Below are positions 16,673-25,808 of a stretch of DNA of 64,000 nt, piece by piece. Under the pieces are notes generated by a model. It was given only the letters and a program-made list of their open reading frames with translations. It was not told where the DNA came from and made no database searches. Each line of letters opens with the position of its first letter. The first letter of the stretch is position 1. Position numbers and translations under genes: made by a program. Origin of the DNA: Deltaproteobacteria bacterium (GTDB taxonomy: Bacteria > Myxococcota_A > Polyangia > GCA-2747355 > JADLHG01); the NCBI GenBank assembly GCA_020848905.1, contig JADLHG010000045.1, positions 413,421-477,420 on the forward strand, given 5' to 3'.

Positions 16673-19189
16673 TCAGCGCGTGCGCGTGATGAACCGGGGC
16701 TTCAGGGTGTAGATCAGCGTGGGCACGAGGATCAGCCCGCCGAGCATCGAGACGCACATCCAGACGGCGAGGAGGATCCCCATGTCCGCCTGGAACTTGA
16801 GGAAGGACCAGGCCCAGAAGACGATCCCCACCACCATGGTCGTGGCGGTGAAGAGGACCGCCTTGCCGGCCGTGGCGATGGATCGGTCGATGGCTCGCCC
16901 GAGGTCCGGGTCCACCCGGTACTCCTCGATGATGCGGCTCACGACGTAGAGCCCGTAGTCCACTCCGAGGCCCACTCCGAGGGAGACGACGGGCAAGGCG
17001 TTCACGTCGAGGCCGATGCCGAGCGCGCCCATCACGGCGTAGGTCACGTAGTTGGAGAGGAAGAGCGGGACGAGAAAGAGCAGGCCGGCCACGATCGAGC
17101 GGTAGGTCACCGCGCAGCAGAGGAACACCATCAGGAAGGCGAGGAAGGTGACCTTCACCTCGGCCGTGGTGATCACCTCGTTCACCGCCGCCAGCAGCCC
17201 GCCGTAGCCCGAGGCGAGCAGGAACTCCGCCTCGGCCAGGGGGTGCGCGGCGATGAACTCCTTGGCCTTCGCGATCACCCGGCGCAGGGTCTCGCCCTTG
17301 TGGTCCTTGAGGTAGAGCGTCACCGCCGCGCGCTGGTAATCGGGGGTCATGAAGCGCGTCAGGTCGCCGGGCTCGGACTTGGAGATGATCTGTTCGACGA
17401 GGGACCCGGCGCCGAAGCGGTCCTTGGGGATGAGCTCCCACTTCGGATCTCCGCCGTGCATCGACGCGACGACCCCCGGTAGGATGGCCGCCATGGAGGC
17501 CGACGAGCCGACCTCGGGGAGCGTCTCCATCTCGCGCTGCAGAAACTCCATCGTCTGGAGCACCGCAGGGGACTTGATCGGGTTGCAGTCCCGGGCCACG
17601 CAGTCGAGGTCCTTCGCGCAGCGTCGCCCCCGGTCTGTCTTGCACGTGCCGGCCTTGAGCTCGCAGCCGAAGCAGTCCTCGTCGCGGCGGCAGCTCAGCG
17701 CCGCGTCGTCGTAACAGCGGCCCCCGGCCTCGTCGCAGCCGTGTCGCTCCAGGAGCTCTGCGCGGGGCGGAGCGGGGCATTCCTTGCCCTGCACGATGAT
17801 GCTCAGGATCTCGGTGTTGGCGAAGGTTCGGGCGATCTGGAGCGTGTCCTGGTTGTACTTGGAGTCGGGCCAGAGCATCGGCGTCCCCGGGTGGACATCC
17901 CCGATCACGAGGTACCTCGCGAAGTAGAACCCCACGCCTCCGACGACGAGCGTCGTGCCGAGCACGGCCCAGCGGGCGCGTCCGAGGCACCAGCCGCTCA
18001 CGACGCGGAGCAGCCGGTCGGAGAGCGTGGCCTTGACCCGCGGTGGCTTCGCGGGGGGCGGGGAGAGAAACGAGAGCAGGACGGTGTTGAAGACGAGGTC
18101 GCTGACGATGAAGCTCAGCACCCAGAAACCACCCATCAGGGCCAGCTTCTGCATGAGAGGGATCGGCGTCAGGAAGACGAGGAAGACCCCCGCGGCGTCG
18201 GTGATGATGGCGAGGAGTCCGGGCGCCATCAGCCCCGAGAAGGTCACGGCCGCGGCTTCCTTGCGCTCCTTGCCCGCCTGGCACTCCTCGAAGAAACGCT
18301 CGATGAGCTGCACGGAGTGGCTGAGCGCGCGCGCCGAGATGATGAACGGCACGACGATGACCAGCGGGTCGAAGTTGTGGCCCAGCCAGCCGACGAAGCC
18401 GAGCCCCCAGACGGCCGAGAGCGCGGCGGTGCCGAGCGGCATCAGCACGCCGCGGAGGTTCCGGAAGTAGAGCAGCAGGACGAGCGCCATCGAGACGAGC
18501 GTGGCGACGAAGAGCCGGACGAGCTGGGGGTAGTTCTCCATGATGTGGCCGAGCATCACGGGCCGCCCGATCACGTAGAGCCGGGTGTTCGCGTCCTCCT
18601 CGGCCTTGACGATCTTCTTCAGCCCGGCGTGGATCGCCGCCGGGTCGAGGGCGTTCTCGAGGAAGCCGGCCACGACCAGGGCGGCCTTGGAATTCGACGA
18701 GACGAGGGTGCCGAAGATGCGCGGGTCCGAGCGGACCGTCTCCCGGAGCTGGTCGATCTCGGGCCCGGTGCGCGGCACGTCGGGGAACATGATCGGCTCG
18801 GCCTTGAAGCGCACGTTCCCGCCGCCGATGAACTCGGCAGTGATGTTCTTCACCTTGCGCTGGGCGATGGACAGGACCTGATAGTTGTTGACCCCCGGAA
18901 GGAGCTCCACCGCGCGCGTCACCCGGCGGATCTTCTCGAGCGTCTCGTAGGTGAAGATGTCCCCGCGCTGGACCTCCACGGCCAGCACCGCGGTGTTCGC
19001 TCCGCCGAAGACGTCGGCGTACTTGACGAAGGTCTCGACGTAGGGATGGCTCTTCGGGAAGAGATCGATCGTCTCGGAGGTGAACCGGACGTCTTTGATC
19101 TTCCAGCCGAGGAGGACCGTGGCGAGGAGGATGAGGAGGAGCGAGAGCCCCCGGTGCCGAACGATCAGTCGCCCGAATCTTTCGCTCAC
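16673..19189 (-). CDS. RND/MMPL-superfamily exporter with cysteine-rich periplasmic insert
   Basis: An inner-membrane proton-driven transporter of the MMPL/HpnN-type RND group, 838 residues. It has the expected two halves: a first helix (LSLLLILLATVLLGW), a periplasmic loop, and a helix bundle near 215-410. A second periplasmic loop and a second bundle near 620-838 (VTFLAFLMVFLCCAVTYRSIVAGLLFLVPLFLSNY, then GVGLGVDYGLYVVSRI) follow. The second loop contains an insert of about 70 residues (near 467-541) with ten cysteines, including SCRRDEDCFGC and RRCAKDLDCVARDC. The GTG at 19189 matches the N-terminal transmembrane start. It is the last gene of the five-gene operon and is 11 bases from the YCF48 gene. 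The likely cargo is lipids or other hydrophobic molecules. Confidence 0.88.
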   Translation of the reverse strand: MSERFGRLIVRHRGLSLLLILLATVLLGWKIKDVRFTSETIDLFPKSHPYVETFVKYADVFGGANTAVLAVEVQRGDIFTYETLEKIRRVTRAVELLPGVNNYQVLSIAQRKVKNITAEFIGGGNVRFKAEPIMFPDVPRTGPEIDQLRETVRSDPRIFGTLVSSNSKAALVVAGFLENALDPAAIHAGLKKIVKAEEDANTRLYVIGRPVMLGHIMENYPQLVRLFVATLVSMALVLLLYFRNLRGVLMPLGTAALSAVWGLGFVGWLGHNFDPLVIVVPFIISARALSHSVQLIERFFEECQAGKERKEAAAVTFSGLMAPGLLAIITDAAGVFLVFLTPIPLMQKLALMGGFWVLSFIVSDLVFNTVLLSFLSPPPAKPPRVKATLSDRLLRVVSGWCLGRARWAVLGTTLVVGGVGFYFARYLVIGDVHPGTPMLWPDSKYNQDTLQIARTFANTEILSIIVQGKECPAPPRAELLERHGCDEAGGRCYDDAALSCRRDEDCFGCELKAGTCKTDRGRRCAKDLDCVARDCNPIKSPAVLQTMEFLQREMETLPEVGSSASMAAILPGVVASMHGGDPKWELIPKDRFGAGSLVEQIISKSEPGDLTRFMTPDYQRAAVTLYLKDHKGETLRRVIAKAKEFIAAHPLAEAEFLLASGYGGLLAAVNEVITTAEVKVTFLAFLMVFLCCAVTYRSIVAGLLFLVPLFLSNYVTYAVMGALGIGLDVNALPVVSLGVGLGVDYGLYVVSRIIEEYRVDPDLGRAIDRSIATAGKAVLFTATTMVVGIVFWAWSFLKFQADMGILLAVWMCVSMLGGLILVPTLIYTLKPRFITRTR

Positions 19190-19200
19190 GTCGCGCCTCG

Positions 19201-20346
19201 TCACTCCGCGCCGACCGAGCGCCAGGTCGCGCCCCCGTCGGTGGTGCGGAGAATTCGCCCCTGCCCGCCGACGCAGAGACCGAGGCCTCCCTCGCCGTAG
19301 GCGAGGCCCGAGAGCCAGCCGTAGCCTCCGATGGCCGTGGCCGCGAAGCCCGACGGACCCTGCCGCAGCAGCGTGCCGCGTCGCCCGACCGCGTGCAGCG
19401 TCCCGCCGGAGAGCGCGAGGCCGAAGAGGTCCACCCGCCGCTCCAGCTTCACCGCACGCCAGCTCGTGCCGCCATCCCGCGTCTCGAGGAGCGTGCCGAC
19501 GCCGCCGCTCGCGAACCCGTGCTCGGCCGACACGAACGAGAGGTCGTAGAGCGGAGCCCACACCCCGCTCGGTCGCTCCTGCCACGAGGCGCCGCCATCG
19601 CTCGTGGCGACGATCTTCCCCGATTCGCCCACCGCCAGCGCGCGTCCCGGGCCGAGCGCGCGCACGCCGTTCAGGTGGCGGTCGAAGCCCGGTGCTGCCG
19701 ACGCAGCCTCCCCGGCGCGTCCGCTCTCTCCCCCCTGGCCGTCCACGCCGTAGGGGTTGTCCTGGCCGCCCCACGCGTCCGCGCCGAGGTCCTCGCCCTT
19801 CGCCCCCGCACCCGCTGCGCCCGCGGCGTCCTTGGCCGCCGGCGCCGCCTTCTCGAGCCGCACCTTCACCTCGGCCCAGCTTCCTCCGCCGTCGCGCGTG
19901 TGCAGCACCGCGCCGAAGCTCCCGACGGCCCAGCCCTCTTTCCCGTCGAGGAAGTGGACCGCGAAGAGCTGCTGCGTGGTGGGGCTCTTCTGTCGGGCCC
20001 AGCTCGCCCCGCCGTCCTGCGTGAAGAGGATGAGCCCCGCCCCGCCCACGATCCAGCCGCGCCGGCGGTCGGCGAAGTGCACCGAGAAGAGGGCCTCCTT
20101 GCCGCCCCCCTTCTGCACCTGCCAGCTCGCGCCGCCGTCGGGGGTGTAGCGAATCACGCCGGGGAAGCCGACCACCCAGGCTTCGCGTCCGACGAAGGCC
20201 ACGTCGTAGAGGCGGTCGCGCCGCGTCAGGCTCTCGCTGACCGCGGCCGGCGGTGCGTCGGTACGTCCCACGCCCGTCGTGGCCACGCTCGCGCCCACCG
20301 CGAGCGCGCCGAGCACCAGCCACGAGCTGCGGGGACGCCAGGCCAT
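19201..20346 (-). CDS. YCF48/BNR-repeat beta-propeller protein (exported)
   Basis: A 381-residue secreted protein of the photosystem-II-stability-factor-like (YCF48/HCF136) propeller family. It has an N-terminal signal segment (SSWLVLGALAVGASVATTGVG) and six Asp-box blades: YTPDGGASW, FTQDGGASW, HTRDGGGSW, ATSDGGASW, ETRDGGTSW and RTTDGGATW. A Gly/Ala-rich insert of about 50 residues lies between the third and fourth blades. In other bacteria this family recurs beside MMPL, DUF1329 and DUF1302 genes, as here, and is thought to assist an envelope transport complex. The spacing is seven bases from DUF1329. Confidence 0.88.
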   Translation of the reverse strand: MAWRPRSSWLVLGALAVGASVATTGVGRTDAPPAAVSESLTRRDRLYDVAFVGREAWVVGFPGVIRYTPDGGASWQVQKGGGKEALFSVHFADRRRGWIVGGAGLILFTQDGGASWARQKSPTTQQLFAVHFLDGKEGWAVGSFGAVLHTRDGGGSWAEVKVRLEKAAPAAKDAAGAAGAGAKGEDLGADAWGGQDNPYGVDGQGGESGRAGEAASAAPGFDRHLNGVRALGPGRALAVGESGKIVATSDGGASWQERPSGVWAPLYDLSFVSAEHGFASGGVGTLLETRDGGTSWRAVKLERRVDLFGLALSGGTLHAVGRRGTLLRQGPSGFAATAIGGYGWLSGLAYGEGGLGLCVGGQGRILRTTDGGATWRSVGAE

Positions 20347-20353
20347 CGCGGAG

Positions 20354-21628
20354 CTATTTGCCCATCTTGAGGAGCGACTCCTTGGTGAAGCGCGCGGGCT
20401 TGAGCCCGACGTTGGCCTTGAAGTCGTAGGAGGGGAAGGCCGTCGCGTGTTCGGCCTGCAGGTCCACCGTCAGCGAGGTGCCGATTCCAAGGGGATAGAG
20501 GTCCATGTTGCTCGACGCGTTGTAGGCGTTGATCAGCACCTTCCAGAGCTTCCCCTTGCGGTCGTAGGACTCCTTGATCGGGATGTAGTAGGTCTCGGCG
20601 TCCACGTAGAAGGTCATCTTGCTGTACGGGTAGCCCTTGAGCCGGGGCGTCGCCTCGACCACGTAGACCGGTCGCGGCTCCCACTGCAGCTTCGGATTCC
20701 AGTGCGGCGCGGTCTTGAAGTCGAAGACCTTGTCGCGCGCCTCCTTGCCGAGGGGCACGCCGGCATGGATCGGCGCGAGGATCGTCTTCTTGCCGACGAT
20801 CTTCCACTCCATCCACTCGGGGTAGCCCATGTAGCCGCGCACGTCCTCGTAGAGCATGTCCGTCGAGTTCCAGGCCTCGCCGGTGCTGCCGATCTTCATC
20901 TGCACCGCGCGCTTCATGTTGGGCATGTAGACCCAGCCCTCCTGGTCCTCGGGCTTCACGTAGCGGCGGTAGACGGCGCCGAAGCCCCGCTTGTCGTAGG
21001 GCTGGATGGCGTAGGTCATCGACAGGTACTGGATCCCCTGCGCCTCGAGGTCCTTGTAGGCCGGACGCGGCTTGAGGTCGGTGCGATTCAGGGTGCGAAT
21101 GATGTACTCCCAGACCCACTCTTCCCAGCGTTCCACCCCGCGCTTGGCGCTGATCCAGTACACGCCGTAGTGGAAGGTCCCGTCGTCGCCGTTGTAGGCG
21201 TACTGATAGTTCCACGCCACCTCCGTGCCGTTGCGCGGCTTCGGGAAGGGCAGGCCCGCCACGTAGCCCTTCAGGCCCTGCTCGCGCGGGCTCCCCTGGA
21301 CGAGCTGCGCGCGACCGCGAAACTTGTTCGTGGCCCAGATGTACGACCTCGAGGGGTGCACCCGCTCGTAGGGGCGGGTCCAGAGGCGCAGCTTGTACTT
21401 GCTCATGAGGAGCTGGATGCTCGGTGGGAGCAGCGACTTGAGCGCACCCACCTCGGCCTCGCCGGCAACCGCTCCCGGCTTGAACCCCGCGGGGGTCGCG
21501 TCGGGCTTGAAGCCCACCATCTCGGTCCAGTTGTCCTTCGTGATCTCCTCGGCCTCGGCGGGTGACGCCGCGACCAGCAGGGCCGAGCAACCCAGCGTCC
21601 CGAGGAGAATGCCGCGTAGGAGCCTCAT
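20354..21628 (-). CDS. DUF1329 periplasmic protein (LolA/LolB-like fold family)
   Basis: A 424-residue secreted protein with a signal peptide (RGILLGTLGCSALLVAASPAEAEE). Family features include the N-terminal DNWTEMVGFKPDATP, YIWATNKFRGRAQLV, YQYAYNGDDGTF and the late VYVVEATPRLKGYPYSKMTFYVD. DUF1329 proteins are predicted to have a lipoprotein-carrier-like half barrel and always travel with DUF1302. That suggests it ferries a hydrophobic molecule through the periplasm between the MMPL protein and the DUF1302 barrel. It sits 15 bases downstream of DUF1302. Confidence 0.9.
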   Translation of the reverse strand: MRLLRGILLGTLGCSALLVAASPAEAEEITKDNWTEMVGFKPDATPAGFKPGAVAGEAEVGALKSLLPPSIQLLMSKYKLRLWTRPYERVHPSRSYIWATNKFRGRAQLVQGSPREQGLKGYVAGLPFPKPRNGTEVAWNYQYAYNGDDGTFHYGVYWISAKRGVERWEEWVWEYIIRTLNRTDLKPRPAYKDLEAQGIQYLSMTYAIQPYDKRGFGAVYRRYVKPEDQEGWVYMPNMKRAVQMKIGSTGEAWNSTDMLYEDVRGYMGYPEWMEWKIVGKKTILAPIHAGVPLGKEARDKVFDFKTAPHWNPKLQWEPRPVYVVEATPRLKGYPYSKMTFYVDAETYYIPIKESYDRKGKLWKVLINAYNASSNMDLYPLGIGTSLTVDLQAEHATAFPSYDFKANVGLKPARFTKESLLKMGK

Positions 21629-21643
21629 CGTGCCCTCCCTTGG

Positions 21644-23431
21644 CTAGAACTGGTAGCTGGCGGCGAGGTTCACCTCGTCGCGATCGCGGAACAGGCCGAG
21701 CCCCTTGTAGGCGTCCTGGCCGAAGAAGGCGGTGTAGGTCAGCGCGGCGCGCATGCTGGTGCCGAGCACCAGCCCGAGCCGCAGGCTGAGGAAACCGCTG
21801 TGAGCGCCCCCCTGCGGCAGATAGCCGCCGCTGACGCTGGGCACCAGCAGGCCGTGCAGGTACGAGGTCATGATTGCCCCGCCGATCGTCATCGAGTGGC
21901 GTGAGACCCGCGTGCTGTCGTAGCCGGCCGCCGCGACCATCCGTTCTTTCTCGTCGTAGTCGAGGATGATCGAGTGCAGGAACTGGGCGACGAGCATGAA
22001 GGTCTGGTTCGGGTTGAGCCAGCGGATGAAGGTCGGTCGCATGAGCTGCACCCCGTAGGAGAGGAGGTGCTTCTGGAAGGTGGGCAGGCGGGTGTAGAGG
22101 TCCTTGCCCACCTCGAAGTTGTCGGTGACGAGCTCGCCGGCAGGGACCGAGGCGCCCGAGAAGACCCCGTTCGGCGTGTACGAGGCTTCGAGGCGGGCCA
22201 CGGTGCTCACGGGCGCCTTGAACAGGTATTCCAGGCTGAAGCCCGTGATGTGCTGGCGCGGGAACTCGAGCATCACGTCCACGTCCGATTCGAGCGCGCC
22301 GCGGGCCTTGTCCCAGCGCTGGTAGAAGCCGGTGGCGATGGGGGGCGAGAGGAGGTGCGTCCAGTAGTAGACGAGGGAATAGGAGAAGCTGCCCAGCGTA
22401 CCGAGCCAGCGCACGCCGAGGCGGGTGTCCTCGATGTCGCCCCCCGGGTAGAGGGGGGTCTTGCGCTTGATCTTGAAGGAGCTCTTGAAGTCGCGCGGGC
22501 CGGCGCTCGGGAGGCCCCACGCGCCGACGAAGGTGAGCGGCACCGAGACGGTGCTCTCGGCCCGGTCGATCATCGGCACCCAGACGAACTCGAGGCTGCC
22601 CGCGAGCGGACGGACGTCGAGCATCGCCTTCAGGATGGTGAGCGGGATGCGCTGGTCGCGCGCCTGCTCGAGGTTCGCGAAGTGCCAGGTGGCGTTCGTG
22701 GGGTTGATGATGTCGAGGAGCCGGTACTGCCCCAGGTCGCCCCAGGCCACCTGCTGGCGGCCGATACGGATGTTGATCCACGGGGCCGGGTTGATGTCCA
22801 CGTAGAGCTCGCGGACGTCGAGCTCGTTGTAGTACTTGTCCATCACCCAGGCCGAGGGCTCGCCGGCGGCCGCCCCGTCGGGAGGTGCGGCGTGCACCTC
22901 GTCGGCCTTGAGGCGCAGGCTGCGTACGCCGCGAAGCACGAAGTGCACCGAGGCGTAGCGCGAGGGATTGAAGTCCCCCTCGAGCTGCAGGGTGCCGCGC
23001 AGCATCGAGAGCTTGCCCGCCAGGTCGCCGTGGTCGACCCAGTACTCGTCCCCGTCCTTGTCCAGCTCCTTGCGGTTCTTGTGCTGGGGGTCGGTGAAGA
23101 GGCCCACCTGCCCCTGGATGAAACCGTTCAGGACGAAGAGCGGGGGCCTGGTCGGCTCCTGCTGCGCGGTCTCCTCGGGGGCGATCGCCTCGGGAGCGCC
23201 TCCGAAGAGGTCTCCGTCGTCGCTGGCCGGGGCGGGGTGGGCCGCGGCGGGAGCCGAGGGCTTGCGCGCCGCGGGGGCGGGTGCGGGGCGGGCCGACGGC
23301 TGCGACGCGGGCTGGGTGGCGGCTGGCGTGGTGGGTTGGGTCGCCGGCGGATCGGTCGGCTGAGCCGCGGCCGAGGGCGAGCGAAGCGCAAGGACAACCA
23401 GGGCTGCTGCGTGCAGCGTTCGGCGGATCAC
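21644..23431 (-). CDS. DUF1302 outer-membrane beta-barrel protein
   Basis: A 595-residue protein with a signal peptide (TLHAAALVVLALRSPSAAAQ), a Pro/Thr/Ala linker to about residue 85, and a long beta-rich region to the C-terminus, which ends VNLAASYQF with the terminal aromatic of outer-membrane barrels. Diagnostic DUF1302 features are NGFIQGQVGLFTDP, the NIRIGRQQVAWGDLGQYRLLDIINP segment and FSYSLVYYWTH. The family is predicted to form a porin-like barrel. It is the second gene of the operon after the lipoprotein and pairs with DUF1329. Confidence 0.9.
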   Translation of the reverse strand: MIRRTLHAAALVVLALRSPSAAAQPTDPPATQPTTPAATQPASQPSARPAPAPAARKPSAPAAAHPAPASDDGDLFGGAPEAIAPEETAQQEPTRPPLFVLNGFIQGQVGLFTDPQHKNRKELDKDGDEYWVDHGDLAGKLSMLRGTLQLEGDFNPSRYASVHFVLRGVRSLRLKADEVHAAPPDGAAAGEPSAWVMDKYYNELDVRELYVDINPAPWINIRIGRQQVAWGDLGQYRLLDIINPTNATWHFANLEQARDQRIPLTILKAMLDVRPLAGSLEFVWVPMIDRAESTVSVPLTFVGAWGLPSAGPRDFKSSFKIKRKTPLYPGGDIEDTRLGVRWLGTLGSFSYSLVYYWTHLLSPPIATGFYQRWDKARGALESDVDVMLEFPRQHITGFSLEYLFKAPVSTVARLEASYTPNGVFSGASVPAGELVTDNFEVGKDLYTRLPTFQKHLLSYGVQLMRPTFIRWLNPNQTFMLVAQFLHSIILDYDEKERMVAAAGYDSTRVSRHSMTIGGAIMTSYLHGLLVPSVSGGYLPQGGAHSGFLSLRLGLVLGTSMRAALTYTAFFGQDAYKGLGLFRDRDEVNLAASYQF

Positions 23432-23485
23432 GCGTCCCTCCTAGAGTGCAGCTTGGTCAATTTCCGTCCCGGCCGACGGGGGTCG

Positions 23486-24358
23486 TCAGGGCGTGCAGCC
23501 GCAGGAGGCCGGCGTGGGATTCTTCGTGATCGACGGCTTGGCGTAGATATTACCGACTGCGATGGCGTCCGCGACCGACCAGAACTTGGTGCTGCCGATC
23601 TCCGCGCCCGTGCTGTCGGTGGCCGCGATCGTGACCTGTCCGGGGGCGAGGTTGACCGCCACGAAGCGGCCGTTGCCCTGCGTTCCGTTGTTGGCCGTGC
23701 ACGCCTGCTCGCTGAGCGGGGCGGGCATGCCGCTGGCGGCCTTCATGTAGCGAACGTCCGGAGTCGCGGGGGTGCTCGCCACCTTGGCGCAACCGACGCC
23801 CTCCTCGGTGCCCTTGCCGTCCACCCAGTAGATCGCGCCGGCGACGACGCTCTTTCCCGGCTGCGCGGCGAGGCCCGCGAGGCCAAGGGCGATCTGAAAC
23901 ACGGAGTTCGGCACCACCCAGAGCCGCTCCTCCGTCGTCTCGGCCTTGACGTTCCAGCAGAAGGTGTCCTTGTAGTTGGCGAGAGTCGCCTTGAAGCCGT
24001 AGAGCTTGCCCTTGAGCAGGCCGGCGAAGGTGACCTTGCCGTCGGCGTTCGAGGTCTGCTTGGTGCCGGTCCCCTTGCCGGTGTCGTTGTCGTAGAGCTC
24101 GACGGTTACCCCGGGCACGGTCGCGCCGGCCATGCCGAAGCCTTCGATGCGGGCCGTGAAGGTGATCGGCTGCGACGGGCCGTCGGCGGCTCCCGCTTCC
24201 TTCGCCGGGCCGGCGTCCGCCGCTGGAGCGGCGTCGCCGGTGACCTTGGCGTCGGCCACGCGAGAGTCGGCCTTCACCGCCCCGTTGTCGCTGCACCCGA
24301 CTGCGCCGAGCAGCATGAAACTTCCGAAAGCAACCATCGTGAACGTGCCGCGTGCCAT
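23486..24358 (-). CDS. Lipoprotein heading the RND/DUF1302 operon
   Basis: A 290-residue lipoprotein (MLLGAVGC, lipobox Cys near residue 22) with an Ala/Asp-rich spacer. The folded part begins at about residue 65 (ITFTARIEGFGMAGATVPGVTVELYDNDTG) and includes NADGKVTFAGLLKG. This pattern resembles a carboxypeptidase-regulatory-like or transthyretin-like beta-sandwich. The C-terminus ends ASCGCTP. It lies 54 bases before DUF1302 and is the first gene of the transport operon, so it may be an accessory of that complex. No direct homology is recognised. Confidence 0.78.
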   Translation of the reverse strand: MARGTFTMVAFGSFMLLGAVGCSDNGAVKADSRVADAKVTGDAAPAADAGPAKEAGAADGPSQPITFTARIEGFGMAGATVPGVTVELYDNDTGKGTGTKQTSNADGKVTFAGLLKGKLYGFKATLANYKDTFCWNVKAETTEERLWVVPNSVFQIALGLAGLAAQPGKSVVAGAIYWVDGKGTEEGVGCAKVASTPATPDVRYMKAASGMPAPLSEQACTANNGTQGNGRFVAVNLAPGQVTIAATDSTGAEIGSTKFWSVADAIAVGNIYAKPSITKNPTPASCGCTP

Positions 24359-24457
24359 CTACGCCCTCCTTGGCCAGGGTCCATAAGCGATATGCGATGA
24401 GAAGCCCCCTGATCGCACAGGTCTGGGCTCGGCGTCAACGGACGCCCTTGGGACGGA

Positions 24458-24476
24458 GCGCGCTTCGCTAGCGCGC
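24458..24476 (-). terminator. Short GC hairpin over the stop of the small membrane gene
   Basis: GCGCGCT-TCGCT-AGCGCGC forms a seven-pair stem with a five-base loop spanning the stop codon at 24468-24470. No T-tract follows, so terminator activity is uncertain. It separates the small membrane gene from the RND operon. Confidence 0.35.
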
Positions 24477-24749
24477 GGGGGCGGCGCCGGGGTCGTTTTC
24501 CGACGGAGCGCCGTCGGAGGTCTCGGAACCGGGACGGGGATCCGGGCTCGGCGGGGGCGCATCGACGGGAGTGTGAGGCTCGAGCCGGTGGGCGTGAATG
24601 AGCGCCGGGATGAGCAGAAAGAAGCCGTAGACGAGCCAGGGTTCGCGCCGACGGCCTTTCGCCTGGGCGATGCGCGCCGGAATCGAGGCGAGGACCAGGT
24701 TCAGCGCGACGAACAGCGCGACGACCAGAGCGAGCGGTATGAGCTCCAT
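24468..24749 (-). CDS. Small membrane protein (hypothetical)
   Basis: A 93-residue protein with two hydrophobic segments (LIPLALVVALFVALNLVLASI and PWLVYGFFLLIPALIHAH) flanking a basic loop, and a Pro/Asp/Glu-rich tail. GGAGGAGG lies close before the ATG. It is not recognised as a known family. It lies upstream of the RND-DUF1302 operon in the same direction, 109 bases away, and could be independent. Confidence 0.65.
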   Translation of the reverse strand: MELIPLALVVALFVALNLVLASIPARIAQAKGRRREPWLVYGFFLLIPALIHAHRLEPHTPVDAPPPSPDPRPGSETSDGAPSENDPGAAPAR

Positions 24750-24938
24750 GACGCTTCCTCCTCCCCGTGCTCCCCTTCCTCCCCGTCCTCCAGCTCCGCG
24801 CGGCGACGTCCCGTCACCTCGGTCGCGGATCCTTTCTGAAACATGCTAGCCATCCCGGGTGGGGCGTTTCAAGACCCGAGCGCGGCCGGTGGAAGCAGAG
24901 AGGCGGGCGAGGGGGCCCATACAATAGGAGGCGAGCCG

Positions 24939-25808
24939 ATGGAGGTGGCCTTGGAACGCACGCCAGCGCGCAGGACCGGACCCTCGCCACGGCGGCGCGG
25001 TGCGCCGGCAGGTTTGGCGGTGGGAGCGGTTGCCGCGCTGGTCCTGCTCTGCGCCACGCCCGCCCGGGGGCGTGTGGAGTCCTCGCCCTTCGAGGTCTCC
25101 CTGGCGCGAGACCTCACGATTCTGGCCGCCGGCGCGACGCTGTGGGCCGGCATCGGGGGGGTGGCGAGCGAGCTGCCGGCCTCGGTGACCTGCAACCCGT
25201 GCGACCGTGCCGGCGTGAACGCCATGGATCGCCCGGTGGTGAACTACCACTCGGCGGGGGCGCGGCGGGCGAGCGATCTCCTCGTGGCCGCCCTGCCGAC
25301 GCTCGCCGTGGGCGGGTTCTTTTTTGACCTAGGGCGCTGGGGCTGGCGCGGCGTGGCGGAGGACGTCCTGCTCGCGGCGCAGGCGATGGCGCTGACGGGG
25401 GCGGTGCAGCAGCTCACCGCGCTCGCGGTGCGCAGGCCGCGTCCCTTCATGTACCGCGGCGACACCGACGAGCGGCGGGACAACGCCGACGCGAACATGT
25501 CCTTCTTCTCGGGTCACACCGCGAGCGCCTTCGCCGCGGCGGTCTCGTTCGCGACGATCTTCACCTTGCGGCGACCGCACAGCCGCTTCCGGGCGGTGGT
25601 CTGGGTGGCGAGTCTCCTGCTCGCCTCTGCCGTGCCCCTCTGCCGCGTGGCCGCGGGCAAGCACTTCTGGTCAGACGTACTCGCAGGTGCCGCGGTAGGC
25701 ACCTCGGTCGGGATCCTGGTGCCGCTGCTGCACCGTCGGCCACGCTGGAGCGAGGGGGTGCAGCTCAGCGCGTCTGCTACCGGGATCGGGCTCGTGGGGC
25801 AGTTCTAG
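24939..25808 (+). CDS. PAP2-superfamily phosphatase (membrane)
   Basis: A 289-residue membrane phosphatase of the type-2 phosphatidic acid phosphatase family, which acts on lipid phosphates or pyrophosphates. The three signature motifs are visible: AVRRPRPF (motif 1, KX6RP type), SFFSGHTAS (motif 2 with the catalytic His) and CRVAAGKHFWSDVLAG (motif 3, RX5HX3D). Several transmembrane helices flank them. The N-terminus has a basic stretch and a hydrophobic segment (GLAVGAVAALVLLCATPARG). AGGAGG lies before the ATG at 24939, so the longer open frame from 24843 is rejected. It is tail to tail with the next gene and overlaps it by four bases. Confidence 0.9.
   Translation: MEVALERTPARRTGPSPRRRGAPAGLAVGAVAALVLLCATPARGRVESSPFEVSLARDLTILAAGATLWAGIGGVASELPASVTCNPCDRAGVNAMDRPVVNYHSAGARRASDLLVAALPTLAVGGFFFDLGRWGWRGVAEDVLLAAQAMALTGAVQQLTALAVRRPRPFMYRGDTDERRDNADANMSFFSGHTASAFAAAVSFATIFTLRRPHSRFRAVVWVASLLLASAVPLCRVAAGKHFWSDVLAGAAVGTSVGILVPLLHRRPRWSEGVQLSASATGIGLVGQF

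Noticed and set aside
24843..24938. Longer N-terminus for the PAP2 phosphatase
   Set aside because: The ATG at 24939 has AGGAGG at correct spacing, while the upstream ATG has none and would add non-conserved residues.
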